Part shown: positions 1 to 6,070 of the stretch, one piece after another | Position numbering within the stretch: the first letter of the stretch is position 1 | Layout of the letters: every line of letters starts with the position of its first letter | Source: an uncultured Atopobiaceae bacterium | GTDB lineage: Bacteria > Actinomycetota > Coriobacteriia > Coriobacteriales > Atopobiaceae | Assembly: GCA_947303905.1 (NCBI GenBank) | Contig: CAMYZR010000043.1 | Coordinates: 1-8,415, forward strand | DNA length: 8,415 nucleotides | Direction of reading: 5' to 3' | Made by a program: the position numbers and the translations under genes | The notes under the pieces: generated by a model | The model's database searches: none | What the model was told of the DNA's origin: nothing | The model's input: the letters and a program-made list of their open reading frames with translations, nothing else

Positions 1-747
1 GGCTCCCTCGCCGCGGCAGCTCTCCGAGATGAGGAACGACCGGTCGGGCTTGGGCGTGTAGAGGCTCGTGGGATGAATCTGCACGTAGTCCATGTGCTCG
101 AGCTCCACACCGGCATTGCGGCAGATGCGGCAGCCGTCGCCGGTGAGGCTGCGGAAGTTGGTGGAGCGCGGGAACAGACCGCCCACACCGCCGGTGGCAA
201 GCACCGTGGCCTTGGCATAGACCATCACGGGCTCGTTCGCGCCGTCCGTCACGAGCGCGCCAACACAGCGTCCGTCCTCGACGAGCAGGTCGCGCATGGT
301 GACGTACTCGTTGATGTACACGTTGGTGTGCTTCTCCACCGCGGCGAGCAGCTTTGTGGTGATCTCCGCGCCGGTGAGGTCGGCATTGTGCAGGATCCGC
401 GGACGGGAGTGTGCGCCCTCGCGTGTGTAGTCCAGCTCACCGGTCGGCGTGCGGTCGAACTCCACGCCGAGCGAGATGAGGTCGTCGATCAACGGACGGC
501 TCTCACGAATCATGATGTCGACGCTCTCGCGCCTGTTCTCGTAGTGGCCAGCGCGCAGCGTGTCCTCGAACCAAGGCTCGTAGTCCTCGTCGTCACGCTG
601 CACGCAGATGCCTCCCTGCGCGAGCATGCTGTCGCAGCTGGCCACGTCCTCCTTGCAGATCATCTCGATCGAGAGGTGCTCGGGCAGGTTGAGCGCCGTG
701 TAGAGCCCTGCCACGCCACATCCCGCGATCAAGACGTCACAGCTCAT
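1..747 (-). CDS. nadB: L-aspartate oxidase NadB, N-terminal part (runs off left edge)
   Basis: This is the first 249 codons of the FAD enzyme that oxidises L-aspartate to iminoaspartate, the first step of de novo NAD synthesis. In anaerobes the family can pass electrons to fumarate. The N-terminus has the Rossmann FAD motif VLIAGCGVAGLYTAL (residues 5-19, Gly9/Gly11/Gly14). Further on are the family signatures MLAQGGI, REGAHSRPRILH, VLATGGVGGLF, HPTSLY and, at the edge, SESCRGEGA, which fits the catalytic arginine region. Full-length members are about 500-550 residues, so roughly half is missing only because the window ends. I chose the ATG at 747 because the FAD motif then begins at residue 5 and a GAGGG lies about 10 bases upstream. 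An in-frame ATG at 807 overlaps the nadA stop (ATGA) and would add 20 residues by translational coupling; I cannot exclude it. It is cotranscribed with nadA. Confidence 0.93.
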   Translation of the reverse strand, partial: MSCDVLIAGCGVAGLYTALNLPEHLSIEMICKEDVASCDSMLAQGGICVQRDDEDYEPWFEDTLRAGHYENRRESVDIMIRESRPLIDDLISLGVEFDRTPTGELDYTREGAHSRPRILHNADLTGAEITTKLLAAVEKHTNVYINEYVTMRDLLVEDGRCVGALVTDGANEPVMVYAKATVLATGGVGGLFPRSTNFRSLTGDGCRICRNAGVELEHMDYVQIHPTSLYTPKPDRSFLISESCRGEGA

Positions 748-803
748 GCGATTGCAGCCCTCGAGGTCTATCTGAGGCGCGGGAGCTCCCGCTCCGAGGG
801 TGA

Positions 804-1715
804 TCATCGGGCTGCCAGCTCAAGCATGAGCTCGAGCGGGGTCGTCGCGGCATCGACGCAATCGGGCATGCCCACCTCGCCCGTACCATCGCGCAGGCAG
901 GCAAGTACCTTCTCGGGTGTGACCTTGATCATGTTGACGCAGATGGGCGTGGTCTTTGGGAAGTAGAAGCGCTTGCCCGTGCCGGCGGTGGCCAGCTCCA
1001 TCTCGCGCTGGACTCCGACCACGGTCAGCACGATGAACTCCTGTGCGTCGCTCTGTGCCACGTAGTCGATCATCTGCTTGGTCGAACCGATGTAGTCAGC
1101 CTCCTGCAGCACCTCCTCGGTGCACTCCGGATGGGCGATCACCACGGCATCGGGATGGGCTATCTCCAGCGCCTCCACCTCAGCGGGAATCATCTTGTGA
1201 TGGATGGGGCAGTAGCCGCGGTTGAGGATGAAGTTCTTCTCCGGCACCTGCAGGCTTACGTAGTGGCCCAGGTGCATGTCGGGGATGAAGAGGATGTTCT
1301 GCTGTGGCAGCTCGCGCACCACCTTGACGGCATTGGAGGAGGTGACGCACACGTCTGACCAGCTCTTTATCTCTGCGGTGGAGTTGATGTAGCAGACGAC
1401 GGCAAGGTCGTCGTAGCGCTCCTTGACCGCATCCACGTCCGCCTTGCGCACCATGTGCGCCATCGGGCAGTCCGCAGAGGGCTCGGGAAGCAGCACCGTG
1501 CGGTCGGGGTTGAGCATCTTCGCGCTCTCGGCCATAAACGACACGCCGCACAGCACGATGGTCTTGCAGTCCAGCGTTCGGGCGAGACGCGCAAGGGCAA
1601 ACGAGTCGCCCACGTAGTCTGCCAGGGCCTGCGTCTCGGGCGGCACGTAATAGTGCGCCAGGATGACGGCTTCTTTCTCCTGCTTGAGACGCGCGATCTC
1701 AGCGGCAATGTCCAT
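804..1715 (-). CDS. nadA: Quinolinate synthase NadA
   Basis: NadA condenses iminoaspartate (from NadB) with dihydroxyacetone phosphate to give quinolinate, using a [4Fe-4S] cluster; it is an oxygen-sensitive cytoplasmic enzyme. The 303-residue protein is of the compact type without N-terminal extension. The N-terminal substrate motif LAHYYVPPE lies at residues 19-27, and VGDSFALAR follows at 35-43. The three cluster cysteines expected from the family are present as Cys83 (SADCPMA), Cys169 (GYCPIHHKM) and Cys259 (TPICVNM). CGVSFMAESAKMLNP (56-70) and IAHPECTEEV (193-202) are also family signatures. The start at 1715 has a purine-rich GGGAGAGGGAC just upstream. The open frame continues to 1925 but would then include the promoter, so the longer start is rejected. 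The stop overlaps a possible nadB ATG by four bases. A promoter with repeats lies upstream. Confidence 0.96.
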   Translation of the reverse strand: MDIAAEIARLKQEKEAVILAHYYVPPETQALADYVGDSFALARLARTLDCKTIVLCGVSFMAESAKMLNPDRTVLLPEPSADCPMAHMVRKADVDAVKERYDDLAVVCYINSTAEIKSWSDVCVTSSNAVKVVRELPQQNILFIPDMHLGHYVSLQVPEKNFILNRGYCPIHHKMIPAEVEALEIAHPDAVVIAHPECTEEVLQEADYIGSTKQMIDYVAQSDAQEFIVLTVVGVQREMELATAGTGKRFYFPKTTPICVNMIKVTPEKVLACLRDGTGEVGMPDCVDAATTPLELMLELAAR

Positions 1716-1752
1716 GAGAGTCCCTCTCCCTGCGATTTGGATCGGCAGGGCA

Positions 1753-1781
1753 AGTATGACAGAATCCTTGACAGTTGACAA
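1753..1781 (-). promoter_or_regulatory. nadA-nadB promoter
   Basis: On the minus strand TTGTCA (1781-1776) and CATACT (1758-1753) are separated by 17 bases, matching 5 of 6 and 4 of 6 consensus positions of a housekeeping promoter. The expected transcription start near 1746 gives a leader of about 30 bases before nadA. The -35 box lies inside the repeat array at 1772-1800, which fits repression by steric exclusion. The call rests on sequence resemblance only. Confidence 0.6.
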
Positions 1782-1800
1782 GACAACTGACAAGACAGTT
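1772..1800. promoter_or_regulatory. Candidate operator: interleaved inverted repeats at the nadA promoter
   Basis: Three arms, CAGTTG (1772-1777), CAACTG (1784-1789) and CAGTT (1796-1800), are separated by two identical six-base spacers, ACAAGA (1778-1783 and 1790-1795). Each neighbouring pair forms an inverted repeat and the middle arm is shared, giving a 12-base period. The array covers the -35 box. In many Gram-positive bacteria nad genes are repressed by niacin-sensing NiaR, or in other groups by NrtR. Whether either binds here is inference, since I could not compare against their motifs. Confidence 0.5.
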
Positions 1801-1826
1801 CTCATGCACACAGCACGACCAAAGAA

Positions 1827-1863
1827 CGGTGCCCCGGCAGGCAATGGACCTGCCGGGGCACCG
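1827..1863 (-). terminator. Intrinsic terminator after the 1888-3069 gene
   Basis: A perfect 15-bp GC-rich stem (1827-1841 with 1849-1863) closes a 7-base loop. It lies 24 bases past the stop of the upstream minus-strand gene, and on that strand it is followed by GTTCTTTGG, a short T-rich tail. It separates that gene from the nadA promoter only about 45 bases further on. On the plus strand no T run follows. Confidence 0.8.
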
Positions 1864-1887
1864 CAAAGGCTCTGGTTATGAATCTTG

Positions 1888-3069
1888 CTACGAGATGAGC
1901 GAGCCCACCTGGATGGAAGCGCCACTCAGAATGCCGTTGAGGTAGTCGGTCCACTGTTGGCTGATGGCGGTCTGCTTCTCGGTGTAGACCTGATATGCCA
2001 CGTAGTAGGCCGAGAGGGCCGCGTGGTAGGATGCGCCGTCCTTGCTGAAGTCGGCACCGTCCAGCGCGGTGGCATAGGGGCTGGCCTCGTCGACCCAAGC
2101 ACCCTTCTCGCTGTCCCACTCGTCGCCCGCAAGGGAGATGATGTAGTCCGCGTACTCCTTGGTGACCTTGTCCTCCTTGCCCTCCTCGGCAGTCGCAGGC
2201 GCCTCGGGGACGGGGGGCAGCTCCTCGCCGATGACCTGCTCGCGCAACGCATTGATGCGGCAGTTGTCGGTGATGAGCTTCTTGACGGCGTCGACCTCCA
2301 TGCTGTAGGTGCTGGCGATTGCCTCGTAGTCGCTCGTGCCAAGGTTCTCCTCGGCGTAGGCGGCAATCTCCTCGTCGCTCAGCTCGATGCCACGTGCCTC
2401 GACCTCGCTATTGATGATGGCATTTCGGGCAGCGCCGAGCGCGTATTCGGAGGAAGGCAGCGCGTAGGTGCCATCCTCCTTGAGGGAACCCTCGAGCGGG
2501 CCGGCGGACTCGATGACCTCGCGCACGGAAAGCGCGTGGGTCTCGCCGTTGTAGGTGTAGACGGCAAAGGTGTCGTCGAGCTCGGCCTCTGCGACCGTGG
2601 TCTTGCCGGCAAGGTCGACGCCGGACGCGGATCCGCCACCGATGACGAAGTGTCCCAAGAGCAGGCCCGCAACCAGGCAGGCGGCAGAGATGCCCATCCA
2701 TGCACCCGTACCAAGGCGGCTCAGCAGGGACGCCTTTGCCGGTGCGGGCTCACCGAAGTCGTCCCGCCTTGCCTTCTCGGAGCCAGGAGCGCTCTCGGCC
2801 ATCTCCTCGGCCTCCTTGAACTCTGCCTCAGCCTCTTCGGCGACGTGCCTCACGGCAGCCTCGACCTTCTCGTCGACCTCGTTCAAAGCCTGCGCGACGG
2901 TCTCCTGCTCCTCGGCAACCATATCCTGGGCTTCATCGATAGGCTCGTCAGACACCTCGTCGGAAAGGGCGTCCTCGACGGCCTCCTCGGCGACGTCGAC
3001 GTCGTCGAAAGCCTGCTCGGCTGCGGCATCGATCCCCTCGATGGCCTCTGTGTTCTTCTCGTCAGACAT
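1888..3069 (-). CDS. Membrane-anchored protein with acidic N-terminus and SurA_N-like external domain, function unknown
   Basis: I do not recognise this 393-residue protein as a named gene. Residues 1-100 are strongly acidic (36 Asp/Glu, 5 Lys/Arg) and partly coiled-coil-like (about 50-95). One transmembrane helix lies at about 124-145 (WMGISAACLVAGLLLGHFVIGG), after a Lys/Arg-containing stretch, so the acidic part should be cytoplasmic and the rest external. Residues about 213-281 (ARNAIINSEVEARGIELSDEEIAAY..., ending INALREQVI) resemble the N-terminal helical chaperone domain of SurA/PrsA foldases. No parvulin (PPIase) domain is visible; instead a Pro/Glu/Lys-rich linker (285-302) leads to a Tyr/Trp-rich C-terminal helical part. 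The start at 3069 has GGAGG eight bases upstream; an in-frame start at 3117 lacks this. It is monocistronic or a read-through partner of the phosphate genes, and ends at a strong terminator. A role in handling secreted proteins is only a guess. Confidence 0.82.
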   Translation of the reverse strand: MSDEKNTEAIEGIDAAAEQAFDDVDVAEEAVEDALSDEVSDEPIDEAQDMVAEEQETVAQALNEVDEKVEAAVRHVAEEAEAEFKEAEEMAESAPGSEKARRDDFGEPAPAKASLLSRLGTGAWMGISAACLVAGLLLGHFVIGGGSASGVDLAGKTTVAEAELDDTFAVYTYNGETHALSVREVIESAGPLEGSLKEDGTYALPSSEYALGAARNAIINSEVEARGIELSDEEIAAYAEENLGTSDYEAIASTYSMEVDAVKKLITDNCRINALREQVIGEELPPVPEAPATAEEGKEDKVTKEYADYIISLAGDEWDSEKGAWVDEASPYATALDGADFSKDGASYHAALSAYYVAYQVYTEKQTAISQQWTDYLNGILSGASIQVGSLIS

Positions 3070-3076
3070 GCAAAGA

Positions 3077-3145
3077 ACCTCCAGTGTGCAAATGAACGTA
3101 CGTGGGTTTGTACCCACAACCGTGTCATTCTACCCCACTGGAGGT
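3077..3145 (-). promoter_or_regulatory. Leader with SD-masking inverted repeat and inner hairpin
   Basis: The Shine-Dalgarno GGAGG (3082-3078 on the minus strand) lies in the arm 3077-3086. This arm is a perfect 10-base reverse complement of 3136-3145. Between the arms sits a second hairpin, GTGGGT and ACCCAC (3102-3107 and 3112-3117) with a four-base loop. A transcript beginning upstream of 3145 could hide the ribosome site; one beginning near 3120 could not, and would carry the small hairpin at its 5' end. The pairing is seen in the sequence; the regulatory effect is inference. Confidence 0.5.
3127..3132 (-). promoter_or_regulatory. Possible -10 box for the 1888-3069 gene
   Basis: TAGAAT on the minus strand matches five of six -10 positions and would start RNA near 3120, giving a leader of about 50 bases. 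No good -35 hexamer is found 16-18 bases upstream, so an activator or another start may be needed. No convincing terminator separates this gene from the phosphate-uptake pair upstream, so read-through is also possible. Confidence 0.35.
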
Positions 3146-3223
3146 CCCCGTCTGACATATCGCAAGCTCTACAAAGAACTGTACGTAGTCTGAAGCTTTA
3201 AGAAGCGGGTTGCCCCAAGGTCC

Positions 3224-3847
3224 TTAGCTGCTCTTCATCACCACGTTGCGCACCACGCCGGCCGCCTTGTCGCACATGTCCAGGCAGTGCTCCATGCGGT
3301 CGAAGAGGCGCAGCCATGCGAGGCTCTCCTTGCCACGAGTCTCGTCCTCGCGGAACAGCGTGCGCAGGGCGTTCTCGTAGACGGTGTCACCGCCGTCCTC
3401 GACATGGCCTATGGCAATGGCCTGCTTCATGACCACATCGTCACGCTTGTAGTCGGGCAGGTGGTAGATCATCTCCCGCATGTCACGAATGGCGGTTAGC
3501 GTGAGCTCGGCAAGCTCGATGGCATCGGGACGCATCTCCTGGATGTTGAACAGGTCGAGCCTGAGCGCGACGCCCTCCATGTAGTCCACGACGTCATCCA
3601 TGGCAAGCGCCAGGTCGCTGATGTCCTCGCGGTCGAACGGCGTGATGAAGCTCGTGTACAGGCGCGTCATAATGTCGCGCACGATGTCGTCGGCCTGCGT
3701 CTCGAGCATCTTCATGCGTGGCACGCGCGTGATGCTCTCGGGATAGGTCCTCATCACGTACACGTACTCCTCACCCGCCTGCACCAGCACCTCGGCCAGC
3801 TCCTTGAGCAGGGTGTAGAAGACGTCTTCCTTCTTGATTTTGGGCAT
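3224..3847 (-). CDS. DUF47 family (PhoU-like) phosphate transport accessory protein
   Basis: This 207-residue cytoplasmic helical protein belongs to the DUF47/PhoU-like family, commonly encoded next to Pit phosphate transporters and thought to modulate them. It begins MPKIKKEDVFYTLL and has the family features of an early helix (LLKELAEVLVQAGEEYV), a middle Glu/Asp-rich helix with TQADDIVRDIMTRLYTSFITPFDREDISDLALAMDDVVDYMEG, and a C-terminal segment ending DRMEHCLDMCDKAAGVVRNVVMKSS. The ITPFDREDI...DDVVD pattern is highly typical. Length is normal for the family. The ATG at 3847 is chosen because AAAGGTGG lies at proper spacing. A GTG at 3856 would leave the AAAGG directly against the start codon. 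It follows the Pit gene by 66 bases on the same strand with no terminator between, so the two are probably one operon. Its exact biochemical role is not settled for the family. Confidence 0.9.
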   Translation of the reverse strand: MPKIKKEDVFYTLLKELAEVLVQAGEEYVYVMRTYPESITRVPRMKMLETQADDIVRDIMTRLYTSFITPFDREDISDLALAMDDVVDYMEGVALRLDLFNIQEMRPDAIELAELTLTAIRDMREMIYHLPDYKRDDVVMKQAIAIGHVEDGGDTVYENALRTLFREDETRGKESLAWLRLFDRMEHCLDMCDKAAGVVRNVVMKSS

Positions 3848-3913
3848 GGTAGCCACCTTTCTGTGATCTGAGCCGACGGGACGGGTCCTTGAGGCCAGGT
3901 CTTGTATACGAAA

Positions 3914-4960
3914 TCAGAAGAGCATGAGGAAGATCTTGGCGAGCGCAAAGCCGATGAGCCCGCAGCCCGGGAAGGTGAAGACCCATGTGGCGACGATCTC
4001 CTTGGCGACCTCCCAGTCCACGGAATGCACGTCCTTTGCGGCACCGGCACCCATCATGGAGGAGGACGAGGTGTGCGTGGTGGAGACGGGCAGGCCCGTG
4101 AGCGTTGCGATCAGGAGTGCGCCGGTCGCGCTCAGCGCTGCGGCAAAGCCCTGATACTGCTCGAGCTGCACCATGTCGATGCCGACCTTCTTGATGATGG
4201 GCTTGCCGCCAATGCCCGTGCCGATGGCCATGACGGCGGCGCAGAGCACCTCGAGCCACAGGGGGAACTCGAGGTTGGAGACGTTCATGCCCTGCGAGAG
4301 CGCGATGGCAAGCATGGCGGTGGACATGAACTTCTGGCCGTCCTGGGCGCCATGCATGGCCGAGGCGCCGGCAGCAGCCCAGACCTGCATCTTTGCGAAG
4401 AAGTCGTTGGCCTGACGTCGGTCGGCGTTTCTACAGAGATAGGGAATCACCTTGGCGATGACCCATCCTGCGACAAAGCCCAGCACCGTGGAGAGCACCA
4501 GGCCATAGACGACCTTGACCCACTCGGCACCGTTGACGCCGCTCAAGCCGCCGTGGACGGCAATGGCCGCACCCGTGAGGCCCGCGATCAGCGCGTGGCT
4601 CTCGCTGGTGGGGATGCCGAAGACCCATGCGAGCGAGGACCACGTCACGATGGAGACCATGGCAGCTGCGAGCGCAATCAAGGCAGCGTGGTTGTCACCA
4701 CCGAAGTCGACCATGTTGCTCATGGTGTCAGCCACTGCGGTCGAGAAGAAGGTCATCACCACCAGGCCCAAGAAGTTGGTGATGACGCTCATGATGATGG
4801 CGGAGTCAACGTCAATCGCACGGGTGCCGATGGGCTCCGCAATCGCGTTGGCGGCATCGGTCGCACCATTGACGAAGATGGTCCCCATCACCGTAAGCAA
4901 GACAAGTGCAAGGAACGGGTTTTGGGCAATCATGCCCGGCAACTGAGCCAGATCAGCCAT
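3914..4960 (-). CDS. pit: Pit-family inorganic phosphate transporter
   Basis: This 348-residue integral membrane protein is a low-affinity phosphate permease of the PiT family, expected to import phosphate or metal-phosphate with protons or sodium. Two inverted family repeats are visible: the N-terminal signature GTIFVNGATDAANAIAEPIGTRA (about 26-48) and the C-terminal one GLPVSTTHTSSSSMMGAG (289-306). IPTSESHALIAGLTGAAIA (116-134) and HGAQDGQKFM (203-212) are also characteristic. About ten hydrophobic segments are spread over the length. The ATG at 4960 is preceded by AAAGGGG at good spacing. A TTG at 4987 (nine codons earlier) would lie inside the predicted -10 box and is rejected. The DUF47 gene follows. 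The second signature reads THTSSSSMMG rather than the more usual THAVTGAIMG, but the Ser-Thr-Thr-His core is intact. I cannot tell a phosphate from a sulfate substrate by sequence alone; the DUF47 partner favours phosphate. Confidence 0.93.
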   Translation of the reverse strand: MADLAQLPGMIAQNPFLALVLLTVMGTIFVNGATDAANAIAEPIGTRAIDVDSAIIMSVITNFLGLVVMTFFSTAVADTMSNMVDFGGDNHAALIALAAAMVSIVTWSSLAWVFGIPTSESHALIAGLTGAAIAVHGGLSGVNGAEWVKVVYGLVLSTVLGFVAGWVIAKVIPYLCRNADRRQANDFFAKMQVWAAAGASAMHGAQDGQKFMSTAMLAIALSQGMNVSNLEFPLWLEVLCAAVMAIGTGIGGKPIIKKVGIDMVQLEQYQGFAAALSATGALLIATLTGLPVSTTHTSSSSMMGAGAAKDVHSVDWEVAKEIVATWVFTFPGCGLIGFALAKIFLMLF

Positions 4961-4986
4961 CACAGCCCCTTTCGTCGGGTTAGACA

Positions 4987-5016
4987 ATCGTACCCAGCTG
5001 GTGTCAGGCGCGACAA
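4987..5016 (-). promoter_or_regulatory. Promoter for the pit-DUF47 operon
   Basis: On the minus strand TTGTCG (5016-5011) and TACGAT (4992-4987) are 18 bases apart, each matching four of six consensus positions. Transcription would start near 4980, leaving a leader of about 20 bases that holds the AAAGGGG ribosome site. I see no convincing Pho-box repeat upstream. Confidence 0.4.
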
Positions 5017-5056
5017 CCGCTCAACGTTAAGGATACGTAATGACTGCCATTTCCGT

Positions 5057-5084
5057 AAAAACCGCAGGTACATACGGCTTTTTT
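5057..5084 (-). terminator. Possible A-stem-T terminator after the PHP phosphatase gene
   Basis: A run of A (5057-5061), CCG, a ten-base loop (5065-5074), CGG and a run of T (5079-5084) form a short stem that can work in either direction. On the minus strand it lies about 40 bases past the stop at 5125 and the CGG is followed directly by five T. The GC part of the stem is only three pairs, so it may be weak. Confidence 0.45.
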
Positions 5085-5124
5085 GGAAGGATGAAAGGTT
5101 AGATTTGTGTACGGGATGTGGTGG

Positions 5125-5949
5125 TCAGAGCGCATCGAGCGCCAGCTGCCGCGCCTCGACCTCCCCCATCGGGCTGTGCACGAGCACATTCACGTGGGTG
5201 AAGCCACATGCGATGGCGCGCTCGACCGCGACGTCAAAGCTCCCGTTGAGCACTGCTGCCTGGTGCGCGTCGGAGTTGATGAAAATCTCACCGCCCATGT
5301 CATGCAGAGCGGCAAGGAGGCTTCGCCTCGGGTAGAGCTCCTCCTTGCGGCCGCGGTTGTGCGCACCGCAGTTGATCTCGAACGGAACTCCGCTAGACAC
5401 CAAGTGCTCCATCGCCTCCAGCGCGGGACCCGTGTAGCGCTTGTCTTGCTCGTCGAAGGCGCGCAGCTGGTCGTTGAAGCGCGTGATCAGGTCGAAGTGG
5501 CCAACGAAGGTGCAGTGCGTGCGTTCGACCACCTGCGCCTCGAGCTCATAGTAGGAGCGGCACATGGCATACCAGTCGCCGCCAAAGAACTCGTCGCAGA
5601 GGCGCTGGGAGACCTCCGCACTCCAGTCGATGGCGCGCGAGTAGCCCTCGGGGTGCACGTCCAGGTAGTGCGTGGAGCCAATCACGTACTCGGCGCCGGG
5701 GCAGGACGCGGGATCATAGAGCGTATCGAGCTCCACGCCGCAGAGGATGTCGAGCCGGCCGGCTGTGAGATCGCGCAGGCGCGAGACCTCCGCGACGTAG
5801 GACTGCCAATCCATGTGGATCTCCTCGTCCATGTGACCCGAGAAGCCCAAATGCAGAAAGCCGAGGTCAAGCGCGCGCTGCACCATCTCCTCGACCGTGT
5901 TGTCCCCGTCGCAGAAGGTAGTGTGGGTGTGATAGTTGGCTCTGAGCAT
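5125..5949 (-). CDS. PHP-domain phosphatase, histidinol-phosphatase (HisJ/HisK) type
   Basis: This 274-residue cytoplasmic protein is a PHP-superfamily metal-dependent phosphoesterase, closest in layout to HisJ/HisK-type histidinol-phosphate phosphatase, which makes histidinol in histidine synthesis. The metal-binding residues of the family are visible: NYHTHT (His7, His9), Asp14, GFSGHM (His39), GVELD (Glu73), STHY (His94), VGHFD (His151), FEIN (Glu191) and INSDAH (Asp227, His229). Length matches the family (about 265-275). The start at 5949 has GGAGGGA six bases upstream; the open frame extends to 6051 but would include the promoter region. No other histidine gene is in the window, so the substrate could be histidinol phosphate or another small phosphoester. 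It is transcribed divergently from the glucosidase, with shared palindromes between them. Confidence 0.85.
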   Translation of the reverse strand: MLRANYHTHTTFCDGDNTVEEMVQRALDLGFLHLGFSGHMDEEIHMDWQSYVAEVSRLRDLTAGRLDILCGVELDTLYDPASCPGAEYVIGSTHYLDVHPEGYSRAIDWSAEVSQRLCDEFFGGDWYAMCRSYYELEAQVVERTHCTFVGHFDLITRFNDQLRAFDEQDKRYTGPALEAMEHLVSSGVPFEINCGAHNRGRKEELYPRRSLLAALHDMGGEIFINSDAHQAAVLNGSFDVAVERAIACGFTHVNVLVHSPMGEVEARQLALDAL

Positions 5950-5977
5950 GCGCGTCCCTCCGTCTCTGCCATACGCG

Positions 5978-6016
5978 CCGCGTTTCGCGCCCTTCATTAT
6001 CACCGAAACGCGGTGA
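5978..6016. promoter_or_regulatory. Palindromes between divergent PHP and glucosidase genes
   Basis: Two overlapping symmetries are present. CCGCGTTTCG (5978-5987) and CGAAACGCGG (6004-6013) form a perfect 10-base inverted repeat with a 16-base spacer. Separately, TCACCG (6000-6005) and CGGTGA (6011-6016) form a compact 17-base operator-like palindrome. The second overlaps both the -10 box of the PHP gene and the -35 position of the glucosidase promoter. A repressor, possibly of the LacI type common for sugar genes, could control both; no regulator gene is in the window. Confidence 0.45.
5996..6001 (-). promoter_or_regulatory. Possible -10 box for the PHP phosphatase gene
   Basis: GATAAT on the minus strand matches five of six -10 positions and would start RNA near 5989, giving a leader of about 40 bases. 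No clear -35 box is seen at the right distance. Confidence 0.35.
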
Positions 6017-6031
6017 GGCGGGCGGCGGAAG

Positions 6032-6037
6032 TACACT
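6032..6037 (+). promoter_or_regulatory. Possible -10 box for the glucosidase gene
   Basis: TACACT matches four of six -10 positions and would start RNA near 6044, leaving a leader of about 27 bases with the strong ribosome site AGGAGGG at 6061-6067. The matching -35 position (about 6009-6014) is poor and lies in the palindrome at 6000-6016, so regulation by a bound protein is plausible. Confidence 0.35.
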
Positions 6038-6070
6038 GGTGGCGACCGCAATCAATTGTGAGGAGGGCAC

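Noticed and set aside
73..966. Plus-strand open frame opposite nadB and the end of nadA
   Set aside because: It is a shadow of two clearly identified genes and shows no family resemblance.
1716..1925. N-terminal extension of NadA to an upstream start at 1925
   Set aside because: It would translate the terminator hairpin, the repeat array and the promoter; the ATG at 1715 has a good ribosome site and gives the normal family length.
1885..3201. Long open frame on the plus strand opposite the membrane protein gene (438 codons)
   Set aside because: It is antisense to a better-supported gene with a good ribosome site and terminator. Its Leu/Val/Gly-rich protein matches no family I know. Such frames arise from the codon bias of GC-rich genes.
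4961..4987. TTG start for the phosphate transporter
   Set aside because: It overlaps the predicted -10 box and has no ribosome site, while the ATG at 4960 has AAAGGGG upstream.
4993..5055. Pho-box-like repeats upstream of pit
   Set aside because: The short GTTG repeats are too weak and irregular to support a phosphate-regulator site.
3902..5335. Long plus-strand open frame opposite the pit gene (477 codons)
   Set aside because: The His/Asp/Gly-rich translation is typical of an antisense shadow, and it runs across a promoter and into the next gene.
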